Assembly: GCA_014649155.1 (NCBI GenBank)
Contig: BMSM01000029.1
Location: 24,103 to 88,102, forward strand
Reading direction: 5' to 3'
Source of the DNA: Streptomyces griseoviridis
GTDB lineage: Bacteria > Actinomycetota > Actinomycetes > Streptomycetales > Streptomycetaceae
Length of the DNA stretch: 64,000 nucleotides
The position numbers and the translations under genes were made by a program. The notes beneath the pieces were generated by a model, which had not been told where the DNA came from, made no database searches, and was given only the letters and a program-made list of their open reading frames with translations. Shown piece after piece: positions 36,546 to 44,668 of this stretch; within the stretch, counting starts at the first letter, position 1, and the number at the start of each line of letters is the position of its first letter.

Positions 36546-37838
36546 TTGGCACGGAAGATCGGCAGCCGGTACACCGCCCACCAGATCCTCGGTCGGGGCA
36601 GCGCCGGCACGGTGTGGCTGGGCGAGGGCCCCGAGGGACCCGTCGCGATCAAGCTGCTGCGCGAGGACCTCGCCTCCGACCAGGAGCTGGTGGGCCGCTT
36701 CGTCCAGGAGCGCACCGCCCTGCTCGGCCTGGAGCACCCGCACATCGTCACCGTCCGCGACCTGGTGGTCGACGGCAACGACCTCGCCCTCGTCATGGAC
36801 CTGGTCCGCGGCACCGACCTGCGCACCCGCCTGGACCGGGAGCGGCGGCTGCCGCCCGAGGCGGCGGTGGCGATCACCGCCGACGTCGCCGACGGACTGG
36901 CCGCCGCGCACGCCGCCGGGGTCGTCCACCGCGACGTCAAACCGGAGAACATCCTCCTCGACATGCGGGGCCCGCTCGGCCCCGGCGGCTCGCACCGCGC
37001 GCTGCTCACCGACTTCGGTGTGGCCAAGCTCATCGACACCCCGCGCCGCACCCGCGCCACGAAGATCATCGGCACCCCGGACTACCTCGCCCCGGAGATC
37101 GTCGAGGGCCTGCCGCCGCGCGCCTCGGTCGACATCTACGCCCTCGCCACCGTCCTGTACGAGCTGCTGGCCGGGTTCACCCCGTTCGGCGGCGGCCACC
37201 CCGGTGCCGTACTGCGCCGCCACGTCACCGAGACCGTCGTCCCGCTGCCCGGCATCCCGGACGAGCTGTGGCAGCTCCTCGTGCAGTGCCTGGCCAAGGC
37301 ACCGGCCTCCCGGCTGCGCGCCTCCGAGCTGGGCGCCCGGCTGCGCGAGCTGCTGCCGCTGCTGGCCGGGATGCCGCCGCTCGACGTGGACGAGTCCGGC
37401 GGGGACCATCCCGATGACGAGAGCGCCGAAACCGCCGACGCCGCTTCCGGGGACGCCGCCGACCGCGGCGGCCGGGAGCCGTCCGCCGGGCCCGCCCGGG
37501 ACGGGGCGGCGGGCCGGCGGCGCGGCGCGGTCCCGCTGGTGCCGGGGGCCAGGCCGGCCGGCTCCCACCGCGACACCCACACCTCCATGCGCGTCCCCGC
37601 CCCCGACGAGCTGGCCGGTCCCGCCCACGGCACCGCCCGCGCCCCCCGCGCCAGCGGCGCGCCCCGCCCCGGCTCGGCCCGCAACCGGGCCACCGCCCGG
37701 CGCCGCCGGATCGCGGTCGGCGCCGGCGCGGTCGCGCTGCTGGCGGCGATCGGCGTCGGTACCTGGCTGGCCACGGACGGTGACGACACCGGCATGGGCC
37801 CCCAGGACACGCGGAACTCGGCGCCGGACACCCCCTGA
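36546..37838 (+). CDS. pkaB: Membrane-anchored Ser/Thr protein kinase (PkaB-like), TTG start
   Basis: The protein has 430 residues. The TTG at 36546 is supported by AGGAG at 36536-36540 and by the kinase N-terminus beginning immediately; no ATG or GTG fits. The kinase domain covers residues 9-275: GRGSAGTV, Lys36 in VAIKLL, HRDVKPEN with Asp130, DFG 156-158 and GTPDYLAPE. A disordered Ala/Gly/Arg/Asp linker precedes one C-terminal helix (about 395-415) and a short outer tail. TAGCTT (36510-36515) with GTGAAG 18 bases upstream may be its own promoter. Confidence 0.92.
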   Translation: MARKIGSRYTAHQILGRGSAGTVWLGEGPEGPVAIKLLREDLASDQELVGRFVQERTALLGLEHPHIVTVRDLVVDGNDLALVMDLVRGTDLRTRLDRERRLPPEAAVAITADVADGLAAAHAAGVVHRDVKPENILLDMRGPLGPGGSHRALLTDFGVAKLIDTPRRTRATKIIGTPDYLAPEIVEGLPPRASVDIYALATVLYELLAGFTPFGGGHPGAVLRRHVTETVVPLPGIPDELWQLLVQCLAKAPASRLRASELGARLRELLPLLAGMPPLDVDESGGDHPDDESAETADAASGDAADRGGREPSAGPARDGAAGRRRGAVPLVPGARPAGSHRDTHTSMRVPAPDELAGPAHGTARAPRASGAPRPGSARNRATARRRRIAVGAGAVALLAAIGVGTWLATDGDDTGMGPQDTRNSAPDTP

Positions 37839-37883
37839 GGCCGCCGCCCGCACGGTCCGGCGTGGGTCGCCCGGCGGAGCCGT

Positions 37884-37889
37884 TACGCT
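37884..37889 (+). promoter_or_regulatory. prfB -10 element, leaderless transcript likely
   Basis: TACGCT ends seven bases before the GTG at 37897, and no Shine-Dalgarno is present, so transcription probably begins at the start codon. Confidence 0.5.
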
Positions 37890-37896
37890 GGAGGGC

Positions 37897-39003
37897 GTGG
37901 CAGTCGTCGATGTATCCGAAGAGCTCAAGTCCCTCTCCTCGACCATGGAGTCGATCGAGGCCGTTCTGGACCTCGACAAGCTGAGGGCAGACATCGCCGT
38001 GCTCGAGGAGCAGGCGGCCGCGCCCTCCCTGTGGGACGACCCCGAGGCGGCGCAGAAGATCACCAGCAAGCTCTCCCACCTCCAGGCCGAGGTGCGGAAG
38101 GCGGAGGCGCTGCGCGGCCGGATCGACGACCTCGCCGTGCTCTTCGAGATGGCCGAGGAGGAGGACGACCCGGACACCCGCGCCGAGGCCGAGTCCGAGC
38201 TGACGGCCGTGAAGAAGGCGCTGGACGAGATGGAGGTCCGCACCCTCCTGTCCGGTGAGTACGACTCCCGGGAGGCGCTGGTCAACATCCGCGCCGAGGC
38301 CGGTGGCGTGGACGCCGCCGACTTCGCCGAGAAGCTCCAGCGGATGTACCTGCGCTGGGCCGAGCAGCGCGGCTACAAGACGGAGATCTACGAGACGTCG
38401 TACGCGGAGGAGGCCGGCATCAAGTCGACCACCTTCGCCGTGCAGGTGCCGTACGCCTACGGCACGCTCTCCGTCGAGCAGGGCACGCACCGGCTGGTCC
38501 GCATCTCGCCCTTCGACAACCAGGGGCGCCGGCAGACCTCCTTCGCGGGCGTCGAGGTGCTGCCCGTGGTCGAGCAGACCGACCACATCGAGATCGACGA
38601 GTCCGAGCTGCGGGTGGACGTCTACCGGTCCTCCGGACCCGGCGGCCAGGGCGTCAACACCACGGACTCCGCGGTGCGCCTCACCCACCTCCCCACCGGC
38701 ATCGTCGTCTCCTGCCAGAACGAGCGGTCGCAGATCCAGAACAAGGCGACCGCGATGAACGTCCTCCAGGCCAAGCTGCTGGAGCGGCGCCGCCAGGAGG
38801 AGCAGGCCAAGATGGACGCGCTCAAGGGCGACGGCGGCAACTCCTGGGGCAACCAGATGCGTTCGTACGTCCTGCACCCGTACCAGATGGTCAAGGACCT
38901 GCGCACCGAGTACGAGGTGGGCAACCCGGAGGCCGTGTTCAACGGCGAGATCCAGGGCTTCCTGGAGGCCGGGATTCGCTGGCGCAAGCAGCAGGAGAAG
39001 TAG
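37897..39003 (+). CDS. prfB: Peptide chain release factor 2
   Basis: This protein terminates translation at UGA and UAA. At 368 residues it is full length for RF2. The stop-codon-recognition tripeptide SPF is at 204-206 (RISPFDNQGRR), and the catalytic GGQ is at 249-251 in SSGPGGQGVN. The autoregulatory +1 frameshift found in many bacteria is absent: the frame is continuous with no in-frame TGA near codon 26. The GTG start follows a -10 element directly. A strong terminator follows the gene. Confidence 0.97.
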   Translation: MAVVDVSEELKSLSSTMESIEAVLDLDKLRADIAVLEEQAAAPSLWDDPEAAQKITSKLSHLQAEVRKAEALRGRIDDLAVLFEMAEEEDDPDTRAEAESELTAVKKALDEMEVRTLLSGEYDSREALVNIRAEAGGVDAADFAEKLQRMYLRWAEQRGYKTEIYETSYAEEAGIKSTTFAVQVPYAYGTLSVEQGTHRLVRISPFDNQGRRQTSFAGVEVLPVVEQTDHIEIDESELRVDVYRSSGPGGQGVNTTDSAVRLTHLPTGIVVSCQNERSQIQNKATAMNVLQAKLLERRRQEEQAKMDALKGDGGNSWGNQMRSYVLHPYQMVKDLRTEYEVGNPEAVFNGEIQGFLEAGIRWRKQQEK

Positions 39004-39032
39004 CCGCGGCGCATTCACGCCGCTTTGTCGAC

Positions 39033-39069
39033 AAGGCAACTGACGCTTTCACGGCGTCAGTTGCCTTTT
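39033..39069 (+). terminator. Strong intrinsic terminator after prfB
   Basis: A 14-bp perfect stem AAGGCAACTGACGC (39033-39046) / GCGTCAGTTGCCTT (39054-39067) has a 7-base loop and ends in TTTT, a textbook rho-independent terminator that is rare in this GC-rich genome. Confidence 0.93.
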
Positions 39070-39314
39070 CCCTGTGGGTGATGTCCGGGTTTTACATCAC
39101 ACTCACAGTCTTTGTATCCGGCATACGCCCCGTACCTGGACATCGCGTACGCAATGGCCTTGACGTTGCCTTTAAAAATGGGAAAGGTGATGCGCGGCAT
39201 GCGTGTTTCCGGGGCGCATGTGAACCGGGGGAACTTCACAGTGCAGCTACCTCCGTCGATCACGGCCCCGAACGCCGCCACCTTGACGATTCAGCTACTG
39301 GGGGTAGCACACAT
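39070..39314 (+). promoter_or_regulatory. Long, A/T-enriched leader region of the LAETG surface-protein gene
   Basis: These 245 bases have no credible gene. TTGACG (39160-39165) with AAAGGT 17 bases on (39183-39188) is the best promoter candidate, giving a 5' leader of about 120 bases. The TTTAAAAATGGGAAA stretch is unusually A/T-rich. GGGGGTAG just before the ATG at 39315 is the Shine-Dalgarno. A 68-codon frame at 39112-39318 overlaps the start but lacks coding character. Confidence 0.5.
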
Positions 39315-39959
39315 ATGACCAAGAAGACACGGGTTCGTGTCGCGCGCATCGCAGCCGGCGCAGTGATCGCCGCGGGTGCCTCGCTGATGGTGACGGGCGT
39401 CGCGCAGGCCGACGACGAGAACCCCATCTGCGACATCGTCGTCACGCCGGACTGCGAGACCCCGGCGCCCAGCACGCCGCCGCCCACTCCGGAGAACCCG
39501 GCGCCCAGCACCCCGGAGAACCCGGCGCCGAGCACTCCCGAGAACCCGGCGCCCAGCACTCCCGAGAACCCGGCGCCCAGCACCCCGGAGAACCCGGCCC
39601 CGAGCAACCCGGTCGAGCCCACCGAGGACCCGTCCGACGGCACCGGCAACGGTGGCGGCAACGGGAACGGCAACGGCAACGGCGGTGGCAACGGCGGCCA
39701 CACCGGTGGCGGCAACAACGCCAACCCCGACGGCGGCAGCAACAACAACGCCCCGCAGAACCAGGGCACCTCCGCGCTGACCGACACCGGCACGGACACC
39801 GCCGCCCGGACCTCGGCGCAGGGCAACGGCGACGAGCTCGCCGAGACCGGTGCCGCCGAGACCACCTTCCTGGTCATCGGCGCCGCCACCATGATCGCCG
39901 GTGGCGTCGGCTTCCGCGTGCTGCCGCGCCTGATGGCCGGCCGGGGCGCCGCTGCCTGA
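39315..39959 (+). CDS. Sortase-anchored (LAETG) proline-rich surface protein
   Basis: The protein has 214 residues. A Sec signal peptide covers residues 1-32, cleaving after VAQA. The mature protein has a short CDIVVTPDC segment whose two cysteines could pair, then five 8-residue ENPAPSTP-type repeats and a Gly/Asn-rich spacer. The sorting signal follows: LAETG at 175-179, a hydrophobic stretch and Arg near the end. LAxTG is the class E sortase motif used by long chaplins in Streptomyces. The Pro repeat and Gly/Asn stretch look like a wall-spanning stalk with no catalytic domain. Function is unknown; a structural or adhesive role is inferred. Confidence 0.85.
   Translation: MTKKTRVRVARIAAGAVIAAGASLMVTGVAQADDENPICDIVVTPDCETPAPSTPPPTPENPAPSTPENPAPSTPENPAPSTPENPAPSTPENPAPSNPVEPTEDPSDGTGNGGGNGNGNGNGGGNGGHTGGGNNANPDGGSNNNAPQNQGTSALTDTGTDTAARTSAQGNGDELAETGAAETTFLVIGAATMIAGGVGFRVLPRLMAGRGAAA
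39492..39611 (+). repeat. Five 24-bp tandem repeats encoding ENPAPSTP
   Basis: Five in-phase copies of a 24-bp unit beginning GAGAACCCGGC encode Glu-Asn-Pro-Ala-Pro-Ser-Thr/Asn-Pro. Copies differ mainly at silent positions. They form the proline stalk of the LAETG protein. Confidence 0.9.
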
Positions 39960-40000
39960 GTGTGACCGTTCGCGTACGGGACGCCGTACGCGCACCGCAT

Positions 40001-40053
40001 GACGGCCGAGGGGCCCGGAGCGTACGTACGGCGCTCCGGGCCCCTCGGCCGTC
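40001..40053. terminator. Bidirectional terminator between LAETG gene and zinc-ribbon gene
   Basis: A 22-bp perfect stem (40001-40022 with 40032-40053) has a 9-base loop and lies between converging genes. A smaller hairpin, CGCGTACGG / CCGTACGCG (39971-39979, 39984-39992), precedes it. Confidence 0.9.
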
Positions 40054-40061
40054 TGTCGTCT

Positions 40062-40262
40062 CTAGGCGGTCTGGTGGGCCAGCAGGGCCACCGCCGCGAT
40101 CAGCACCGCCAGCAGCGCGACGAGCGCCGCGGGGCTCAGGCCGTTCAGCCCGCCGAAGAAGCTGTCCTGCTGCATCCGCTCGCGGTTCGCCCGGCACACC
40201 GGGCACCGGCCCTCGCTCACGGGCGCCGCGCAGTTCGCGCACACCAGCCGGTCGTACGTCAT
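40062..40262 (-). CDS. Small zinc-ribbon single-pass membrane protein
   Basis: The protein has 66 residues from the ATG at 40262, which has GAGGAGGG upstream; a longer frame is not needed. The N-terminus has two Cys-x2-Cys pairs (Cys8, Cys11, Cys20, Cys23), a probable zinc ribbon, then one hydrophobic helix (about 43-63). No function is known. It is convergent with the LAETG gene and divergent from ftsE, and conservation next to ftsEX may be a clue. Confidence 0.75.
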   Translation of the reverse strand: MTYDRLVCANCAAPVSEGRCPVCRANRERMQQDSFFGGLNGLSPAALVALLAVLIAAVALLAHQTA

Positions 40263-40486
40263 GCGCTCGCCCTCCTCGCACCGGTCTCCATGGGAACAAC
40301 GCCCGCGCGACCGCGAACGTTCCCCTTCCACTGTGCCAGGTTCCGCGCGTCGCTGCGCGCGCTCCCGGGGAGGCCGGCGCGGGACATACCGCGCAACCCT
40401 GACGCAACCCCGACCGGTGCCTGCGGTCCCCTACCCATTTCGCGTATGGTCACGCTCATCTACCCCCGGCGACCCGTGGTGCATCC

Positions 40487-41176
40487 GTGATCCGACTCGA
40501 CAACGTCACCAAGACCTACCCCAAGCAGAACCGCCCCGCCCTCAGAGATGTCTCCCTGGAGATCGAGAAGGGCGAGTTCGTGTTCCTCGTGGGGTCCTCC
40601 GGCTCCGGAAAGTCCACCTTCCTGCGGCTGGTCCTCCGCGAGGAGCGGGCCAGCCACGGACAGGTGCACGTGCTCGGCAAGGACCTCGCCCGGCTGTCCA
40701 ACTGGAAGGTGCCGCACATGCGCCGCCAGCTCGGCACGGTCTTCCAGGACTTCCGCCTGCTCCCGAACAAGACGGTCGGCGAGAACGTGGCCTTCGCCCA
40801 AGAGGTCATCGGCAAGTCCCGCGGCGAGATCCGCAAGTCCGTGCCCCAGGTACTGGACCTCGTCGGGCTCGGCGGCAAGGAGGACCGCATGCCGGGCGAG
40901 CTGTCCGGTGGTGAGCAGCAGCGCGTCGCCATCGCGCGGGCCTTCGTCAACCGGCCCAAGCTGCTCATCGCCGACGAGCCCACGGGCAACCTCGACCCGC
41001 AGACCTCCGTCGGCATCATGAAGCTGCTCGACCGGATCAACCGGACGGGCACCACCGTGATCATGGCGACGCACGACCAGAACATCGTGGACCAGATGCG
41101 CAAGCGCGTCATCGAGCTGGAGAAGGGCCGCCTCGTCCGCGACCAGGCACGCGGTGTCTACGGCTACCAGCACTGA
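40487..41176 (+). CDS. ftsE: Cell-division ATP-binding protein FtsE
   Basis: This is the ATPase of the FtsEX complex, which activates peptidoglycan hydrolases at the septum. Of 229 residues, the usual length, Walker A GSSGSGKST is at 36-44, signature LSGGEQQRVAIARA near 141-154 and Walker B LLIADEPTGNLD. The GTG start (40487) has no strong Shine-Dalgarno; TATGGT at 40445-40450 could be the -10. ftsX follows after 46 bp. Confidence 0.97.
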   Translation: MIRLDNVTKTYPKQNRPALRDVSLEIEKGEFVFLVGSSGSGKSTFLRLVLREERASHGQVHVLGKDLARLSNWKVPHMRRQLGTVFQDFRLLPNKTVGENVAFAQEVIGKSRGEIRKSVPQVLDLVGLGGKEDRMPGELSGGEQQRVAIARAFVNRPKLLIADEPTGNLDPQTSVGIMKLLDRINRTGTTVIMATHDQNIVDQMRKRVIELEKGRLVRDQARGVYGYQH

Positions 41177-41222
41177 GACACACCGCTCGCCCGGTATCCA
41201 CGGAAAGGCTTAACCAGACGCC

Positions 41223-42140
41223 ATGCGCGCCCAGTTCGTCCTCTCGGAGATCGGTGTCGGTCTCCGCCGCAACCTGACGATGACCTTCGCGGTCATCGTC
41301 TCCGTCGCCCTCTCCCTGGCCCTGTTCGGCGGTTCGCTGCTGATGAGCGACCAGGTCAACACCATGAAGGGCTACTGGTACGACAAGGTCAACGTCTCGG
41401 TCTTCCTCTGCAACAAGAGCGACGCCGAGTCCGACCCCAACTGCGCCAAGGGCGCGGTCACCGAGGACCAGAAGAAGCAGATCCTCGCCGACCTCGACGA
41501 GATGTCGGTCGTCCAGGACGTGACGTACGAGTCGCAGGACGAGGCGTACAAGCACTACAAGGAGCAGTTCGGCGACTCGCCGCTGGCCGCGTCCCTGACG
41601 CCGGACCAGATGCAGGAGTCGTACCGCATCAAGCTCAAGGACCCGGAGAAGTACCAGGTCATCGCGACCGCCTTCGACGGGCGGGACGGCGTGCAGTCGG
41701 TGCAGGACCAGAAGGGCATCCTGGACAACCTCTTCGAGCTGCTGAACCTGATGAACCGGGCCGCGCTCGGTGTGATGGTGCTGATGCTGGTCGTGGCGCT
41801 GCTGCTGATCGTCAACACGGTGCGCGTGTCCGCCTTCAGCCGCCGCCGGGAGACCGGCATCATGCGGCTCGTCGGCGCCTCCGGCTTCTACATCCAGGCG
41901 CCGTTCATCATGGAGGCAGCCGTCGCGGGCCTCATCGGCGGTGGCCTCGCGTGCGTCTTCCTCGTCGTCGGCCGGTACTTCACGATCGACCACGGCATGG
42001 CCCTGTCCGACAAGCTGACCCTCATCAACTTCGTGGGCTGGGACGCCGTCCTGACCAAGCTGCCGCTGATCCTCGCCGCCAGTGTCCTGATGCCCGCGCT
42101 GGCCGCGTTCTTCGCGCTGCGCAAGTACCTGAAGGTGTGA
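41223..42140 (+). CDS. ftsX: Cell-division permease-like protein FtsX
   Basis: The 305-residue protein has four transmembrane segments (about 21-42, 175-200, 222-248, 270-298). The large extracellular domain between the first two contains a Cys pair (FLCNKSDAESDPNC), as in actinobacterial FtsX, where it recruits a hydrolase such as a RipC-type NlpC/P60 enzyme. It pairs with FtsE. Family assignment is secure. Confidence 0.96.
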   Translation: MRAQFVLSEIGVGLRRNLTMTFAVIVSVALSLALFGGSLLMSDQVNTMKGYWYDKVNVSVFLCNKSDAESDPNCAKGAVTEDQKKQILADLDEMSVVQDVTYESQDEAYKHYKEQFGDSPLAASLTPDQMQESYRIKLKDPEKYQVIATAFDGRDGVQSVQDQKGILDNLFELLNLMNRAALGVMVLMLVVALLLIVNTVRVSAFSRRRETGIMRLVGASGFYIQAPFIMEAAVAGLIGGGLACVFLVVGRYFTIDHGMALSDKLTLINFVGWDAVLTKLPLILAASVLMPALAAFFALRKYLKV

Positions 42141-42150
42141 CACACGCCAA

Positions 42151-42184
42151 GAGGGCCGTACGGGCAAGCCGCCCTGCGGCCCTC
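42151..42184 (+). terminator. Terminator after ftsX
   Basis: An 8-bp outer stem GAGGGCCG (42151-42158) / CGGCCCTC (42177-42184) encloses an inner GGGC / GCCC pair. It lies 11 bases after the ftsX stop. Confidence 0.7.
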
Positions 42185-42195
42185 TCGCCGTGTCC

Positions 42196-42201
42196 TACAC
42201 T
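42196..42201 (+). promoter_or_regulatory. -10 element of the S41 protease gene, leaderless start likely
   Basis: TACACT ends seven bases before the ATG at 42209 and no Shine-Dalgarno is present. Confidence 0.45.
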
Positions 42202-42208
42202 CACCCGC

Positions 42209-43387
42209 ATGTCAGGTCGTGACCTGTTCTGTCAGCCCCGCCGCTTCCGCCACGGGGCCGCCCTGACGTTGGTGTTCGCCGGTGTCCTGGCGGCCGGCGC
42301 GGCCACCGGCACGCTCCCCGAGGCCGACCGGAACACGGCCTCCGACGCCGCCCGCGCCGCCGCGCCCGCCACCGGCCGGGCCGGCCGCGAGGTGGCCCGC
42401 GCCGCGGCCGAGGCGATGGCCGACGGAAAGTCCCCCGTGGAGGCCGCCGAACGCGCGGTCAGCCGCAGCGGCGACCGCTGGGCCGCCGTCTACTCCGAGG
42501 ACGAGTACGCCGACCTGGAGGACGCCCTCGACGGCCGGTACACCGGCATCGGGCTCTCCGCCCGGCGCGAGCGCGGCGGCGCCATCGAGGTGACGAAGGT
42601 GCGCTCCGGCTCGCCCGCCGCCGAGGCCGGCATCCGCGCGGGCGACCGGCTGCGCAGCGTCGACGGCGAGCGGGTCGACGGGCGGCCCGTCACCGAGGTC
42701 GTCGCCCTGCTGCGCGGCGACGCCACCGACGCGCCCGCCGGCACCACCGTCCGGCTGGGCCTGGAACGCGGCACGCACGCGTGGAGCGAGACGGTGCGCC
42801 GGGCCCGGCTGTCCACCCAGCCGGTGACCGTCCGCCGGCTCGCCGACGGCGCCGACGTCGTCAAGGTCACCTCCTTCACCAAGGGCGTCGGCGACCAGGT
42901 CCGCGCCGCCGTCCGCGACACGCCGTCCGCCGCCGGTGTCGTCCTCGACCTGCGCGGCAACTCCGGCGGACTGGTCACCGAGGCGGTCATCGCCGCCTCG
43001 GCCTTCCTCGACGGCGGCCTGGTCGCCACGTACGACGTCGACGGCGAGCAGCGCGCCCTGCAAGCGGACCGGGGCGGGGACACCACCACGCCCCTGGTCG
43101 CGCTCGTCGACGGCGGCACCATGAGCGCGGCCGAACTGCTCACCGGGGCGCTCCAGGACCGGGGCCGGGCGGTCGTCGTCGGCTCCCGCACCTTCGGCAA
43201 GGGCTCGGTCCAGATGCCGAGCCGGCTGCCCGGCGGCTCGGTGGCCGAGCTGACCGTCGGCCACTACCGCACGCCCTCGGGCCGGGGCGTCGACGGGACC
43301 GGCATCACCCCGGACCTGGAGATCGACCCGGACCGGCCGGCGGCCGTGGAGCGGGCCGCGGCGGTCCTCGACGGCCTGGGACGCTGA
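42209..43387 (+). CDS. S41 family C-terminal processing protease (CtpA-like), exported
   Basis: The protein has 392 residues. A hydrophobic segment at 14-32 is a signal peptide or anchor. A PDZ domain (about 105-190, YTGIGLSARRE to VRLGLERG) precedes the catalytic domain. The Ser-Lys dyad is Ser306 in GGTMSAAELL and Lys331 in FGKGSVQ. It should cleave proteins at their C-termini outside the membrane. Its place between ftsX and smpB is conserved in Streptomyces as I recall; a link to division proteins is possible but not shown. Confidence 0.93.
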   Translation: MSGRDLFCQPRRFRHGAALTLVFAGVLAAGAATGTLPEADRNTASDAARAAAPATGRAGREVARAAAEAMADGKSPVEAAERAVSRSGDRWAAVYSEDEYADLEDALDGRYTGIGLSARRERGGAIEVTKVRSGSPAAEAGIRAGDRLRSVDGERVDGRPVTEVVALLRGDATDAPAGTTVRLGLERGTHAWSETVRRARLSTQPVTVRRLADGADVVKVTSFTKGVGDQVRAAVRDTPSAAGVVLDLRGNSGGLVTEAVIAASAFLDGGLVATYDVDGEQRALQADRGGDTTTPLVALVDGGTMSAAELLTGALQDRGRAVVVGSRTFGKGSVQMPSRLPGGSVAELTVGHYRTPSGRGVDGTGITPDLEIDPDRPAAVERAAAVLDGLGR

Positions 43388-43463
43388 CCGCCGCCCGCGC
43401 GGCCGGCGCGCGCGGTAATCGGCTTCCCCCCGACCCCTGTCGTAGTGCGAAAATGGCGGGACT

Positions 43464-44015
43464 ATGAGCAAGGGAATGTACGTACCGAAGGAGTCCCAGC
43501 CCAAGCAGGGCGGCGGGGGCGGCAGGGCCCGGGACGGCGAGAAGGGCGGCAAACGGAAGATCGTCGCCCAGAACAAGAAGGCCCGGCACGACTACGCGAT
43601 CATCGACACCTACGAGGCCGGCATGGTGCTCACCGGCACCGAGGTCAAGTCGCTGCGCGAGGGGCGGACCTCGCTGACCGACGGGTTCGTCCAGATCGAC
43701 GGGGGCGAGGCGTGGCTGTACAACGCGCACATCCCCGAGTACCACCAGGGCAGCTGGACCAACCACTCCGCGCGCCGCAAGCGCAAGCTGCTCCTGCACC
43801 GGGAGGAGATCGACAAGCTGGCGTCGAAGTCCCAGGAGACCGGGCACACCATCGTGCCGCTCGCCCTGTACTTCAAGGACGGCCGGGCCAAGGCGGAGAT
43901 CGCCCTCGCCCGCGGCAAGAAGGAGTACGACAAGCGTCAGACCCTGCGCGAGAAGCAGGACCGGCGGGAGGCGGAGCGGACCATCTCGGCGATCAAGCGC
44001 CGGGAGCGCGGCTGA
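43464..44015 (+). CDS. smpB: SsrA-binding protein SmpB
   Basis: The protein binds tmRNA and delivers it to stalled ribosomes. At 183 residues it is slightly long, owing to a Gly/Lys-rich N-terminus of about 30 residues typical of actinomycetes. The core begins at KKARHDYAI and includes TGTEVKSLREGR, then the basic C-terminal tail that enters the mRNA channel (KKEYDKRQTLREKQ). The ssrA gene follows on the same strand after about 100 bp, the classic arrangement. Confidence 0.97.
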   Translation: MSKGMYVPKESQPKQGGGGGRARDGEKGGKRKIVAQNKKARHDYAIIDTYEAGMVLTGTEVKSLREGRTSLTDGFVQIDGGEAWLYNAHIPEYHQGSWTNHSARRKRKLLLHREEIDKLASKSQETGHTIVPLALYFKDGRAKAEIALARGKKEYDKRQTLREKQDRREAERTISAIKRRERG

Positions 44016-44064
44016 CCTCGGCGGGGCGCCGGGAATGGGCTGGCACGGTCGTGCGTTGGTCACG

Positions 44065-44070
44065 TACGAT
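44065..44070 (+). promoter_or_regulatory. ssrA promoter -10 and processed leader hairpin
   Basis: TACGAT with a weak CTGGCA about 19 bases upstream would start a precursor about 40 bases before mature tmRNA. The leader has a small TCGCACC / GGTGCGA hairpin (44076-44096). RNase P would remove it. Confidence 0.4.
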
Positions 44071-44117
44071 GGCACTCGCACCCCTCGCAGGTGCGACGTG
44101 GATTGAAAAATCAACAT

Positions 44118-44514
44118 GGGGATGATCGGTTTCGACAGCGGCTGTCGAAGCAGGGGAAGCGTGTCGAGGAAGCGGCCATGATCTCGTAAACCACAGGCCG
44201 AAAAAAATAATCGCCAACACCAAGCGCGATTCCTCCCAGCAGGCCTTCGCCCTCGCTGCCTGATCTCAGGTAGCGAAGCGAGCCTCCTACTAAGGGAGTG
44301 TCAGCCCGGGGCTGTTCCCGACCCGGATCCTGGCATCAGCTAGGGGACTAAACCTTGATCCCGGTCACGGGGTGAAAAGGGAAACCACACAGTGACTGGG
44401 CCCGTCGGCGACTTGTTCGCGTGATCGCCGGGGCCGAGAAAAGCGAAGCGAACTGCACACGGAGAAGCCCTGGTTCCGCACCGTTGGACGCGGGTTCGAT
44501 TCCCGCCATCTCCA
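44118..44514 (+). ncRNA. ssrA: Transfer-messenger RNA (tmRNA, ssrA)
   Basis: The tRNA-like ends pair as GGGGATG (44118-44124) with CATCTCC (44507-44513), followed by discriminator A. The T-arm GGGTTCGATTCCC lies near the 3' end and the GGTTTCGACAG element near the 5' end. CCA is not encoded. The tag frame (44213-44263) starts at resume codon GCC and encodes ANTKRDSSQQAFALAA followed by TGA, matching the known Streptomyces tag. It rescues stalled ribosomes with SmpB. Confidence 0.97.
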
Positions 44515-44525
44515 CGAAGACGACA

Positions 44526-44561
44526 GGCGACGTGGCCCGCGACAGCGCGGGCCACGTCGCC
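44526..44561 (+). terminator. ssrA terminator
   Basis: A 16-bp perfect stem (44526-44541 with 44546-44561) with a 4-base ACAG loop lies 11 bases beyond the tmRNA 3' end. Confidence 0.9.
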
Positions 44562-44634
44562 TTCGTCATGTCCGCGTGGCTCGCCGCGCGAGGCGGGGGC
44601 TCCGCCATCCGCACCCCCTTGCCCCCTGTGGGCC

Positions 44635-44666
44635 GAAGCCCCCGTCGCGTGAGCGGCGGGGGCTTC
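44635..44666 (-). terminator. Terminator of the LacI-family gene
   Basis: A 10-bp stem GAAGCCCCCG (44635-44644) / CGGGGGCTTC (44657-44666) lies directly after the LacI stop codon. Confidence 0.75.
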
Positions 44667-44668
44667 CG

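Noticed and set aside
37897..38010. Programmed +1 frameshift in prfB
   Set aside because: The frame is continuous, with no in-frame TGA and Shine-Dalgarno-like stimulator near codon 26.
39112..39318. 68-codon upstream open frame overlapping the LAETG start
   Set aside because: No Shine-Dalgarno or coding-type third-position GC. It probably reflects the leader only.
44480..44514. A separate tRNA gene at the end of ssrA
   Set aside because: The T-arm and acceptor half pair with the tmRNA 5' end; there is no anticodon arm of its own.
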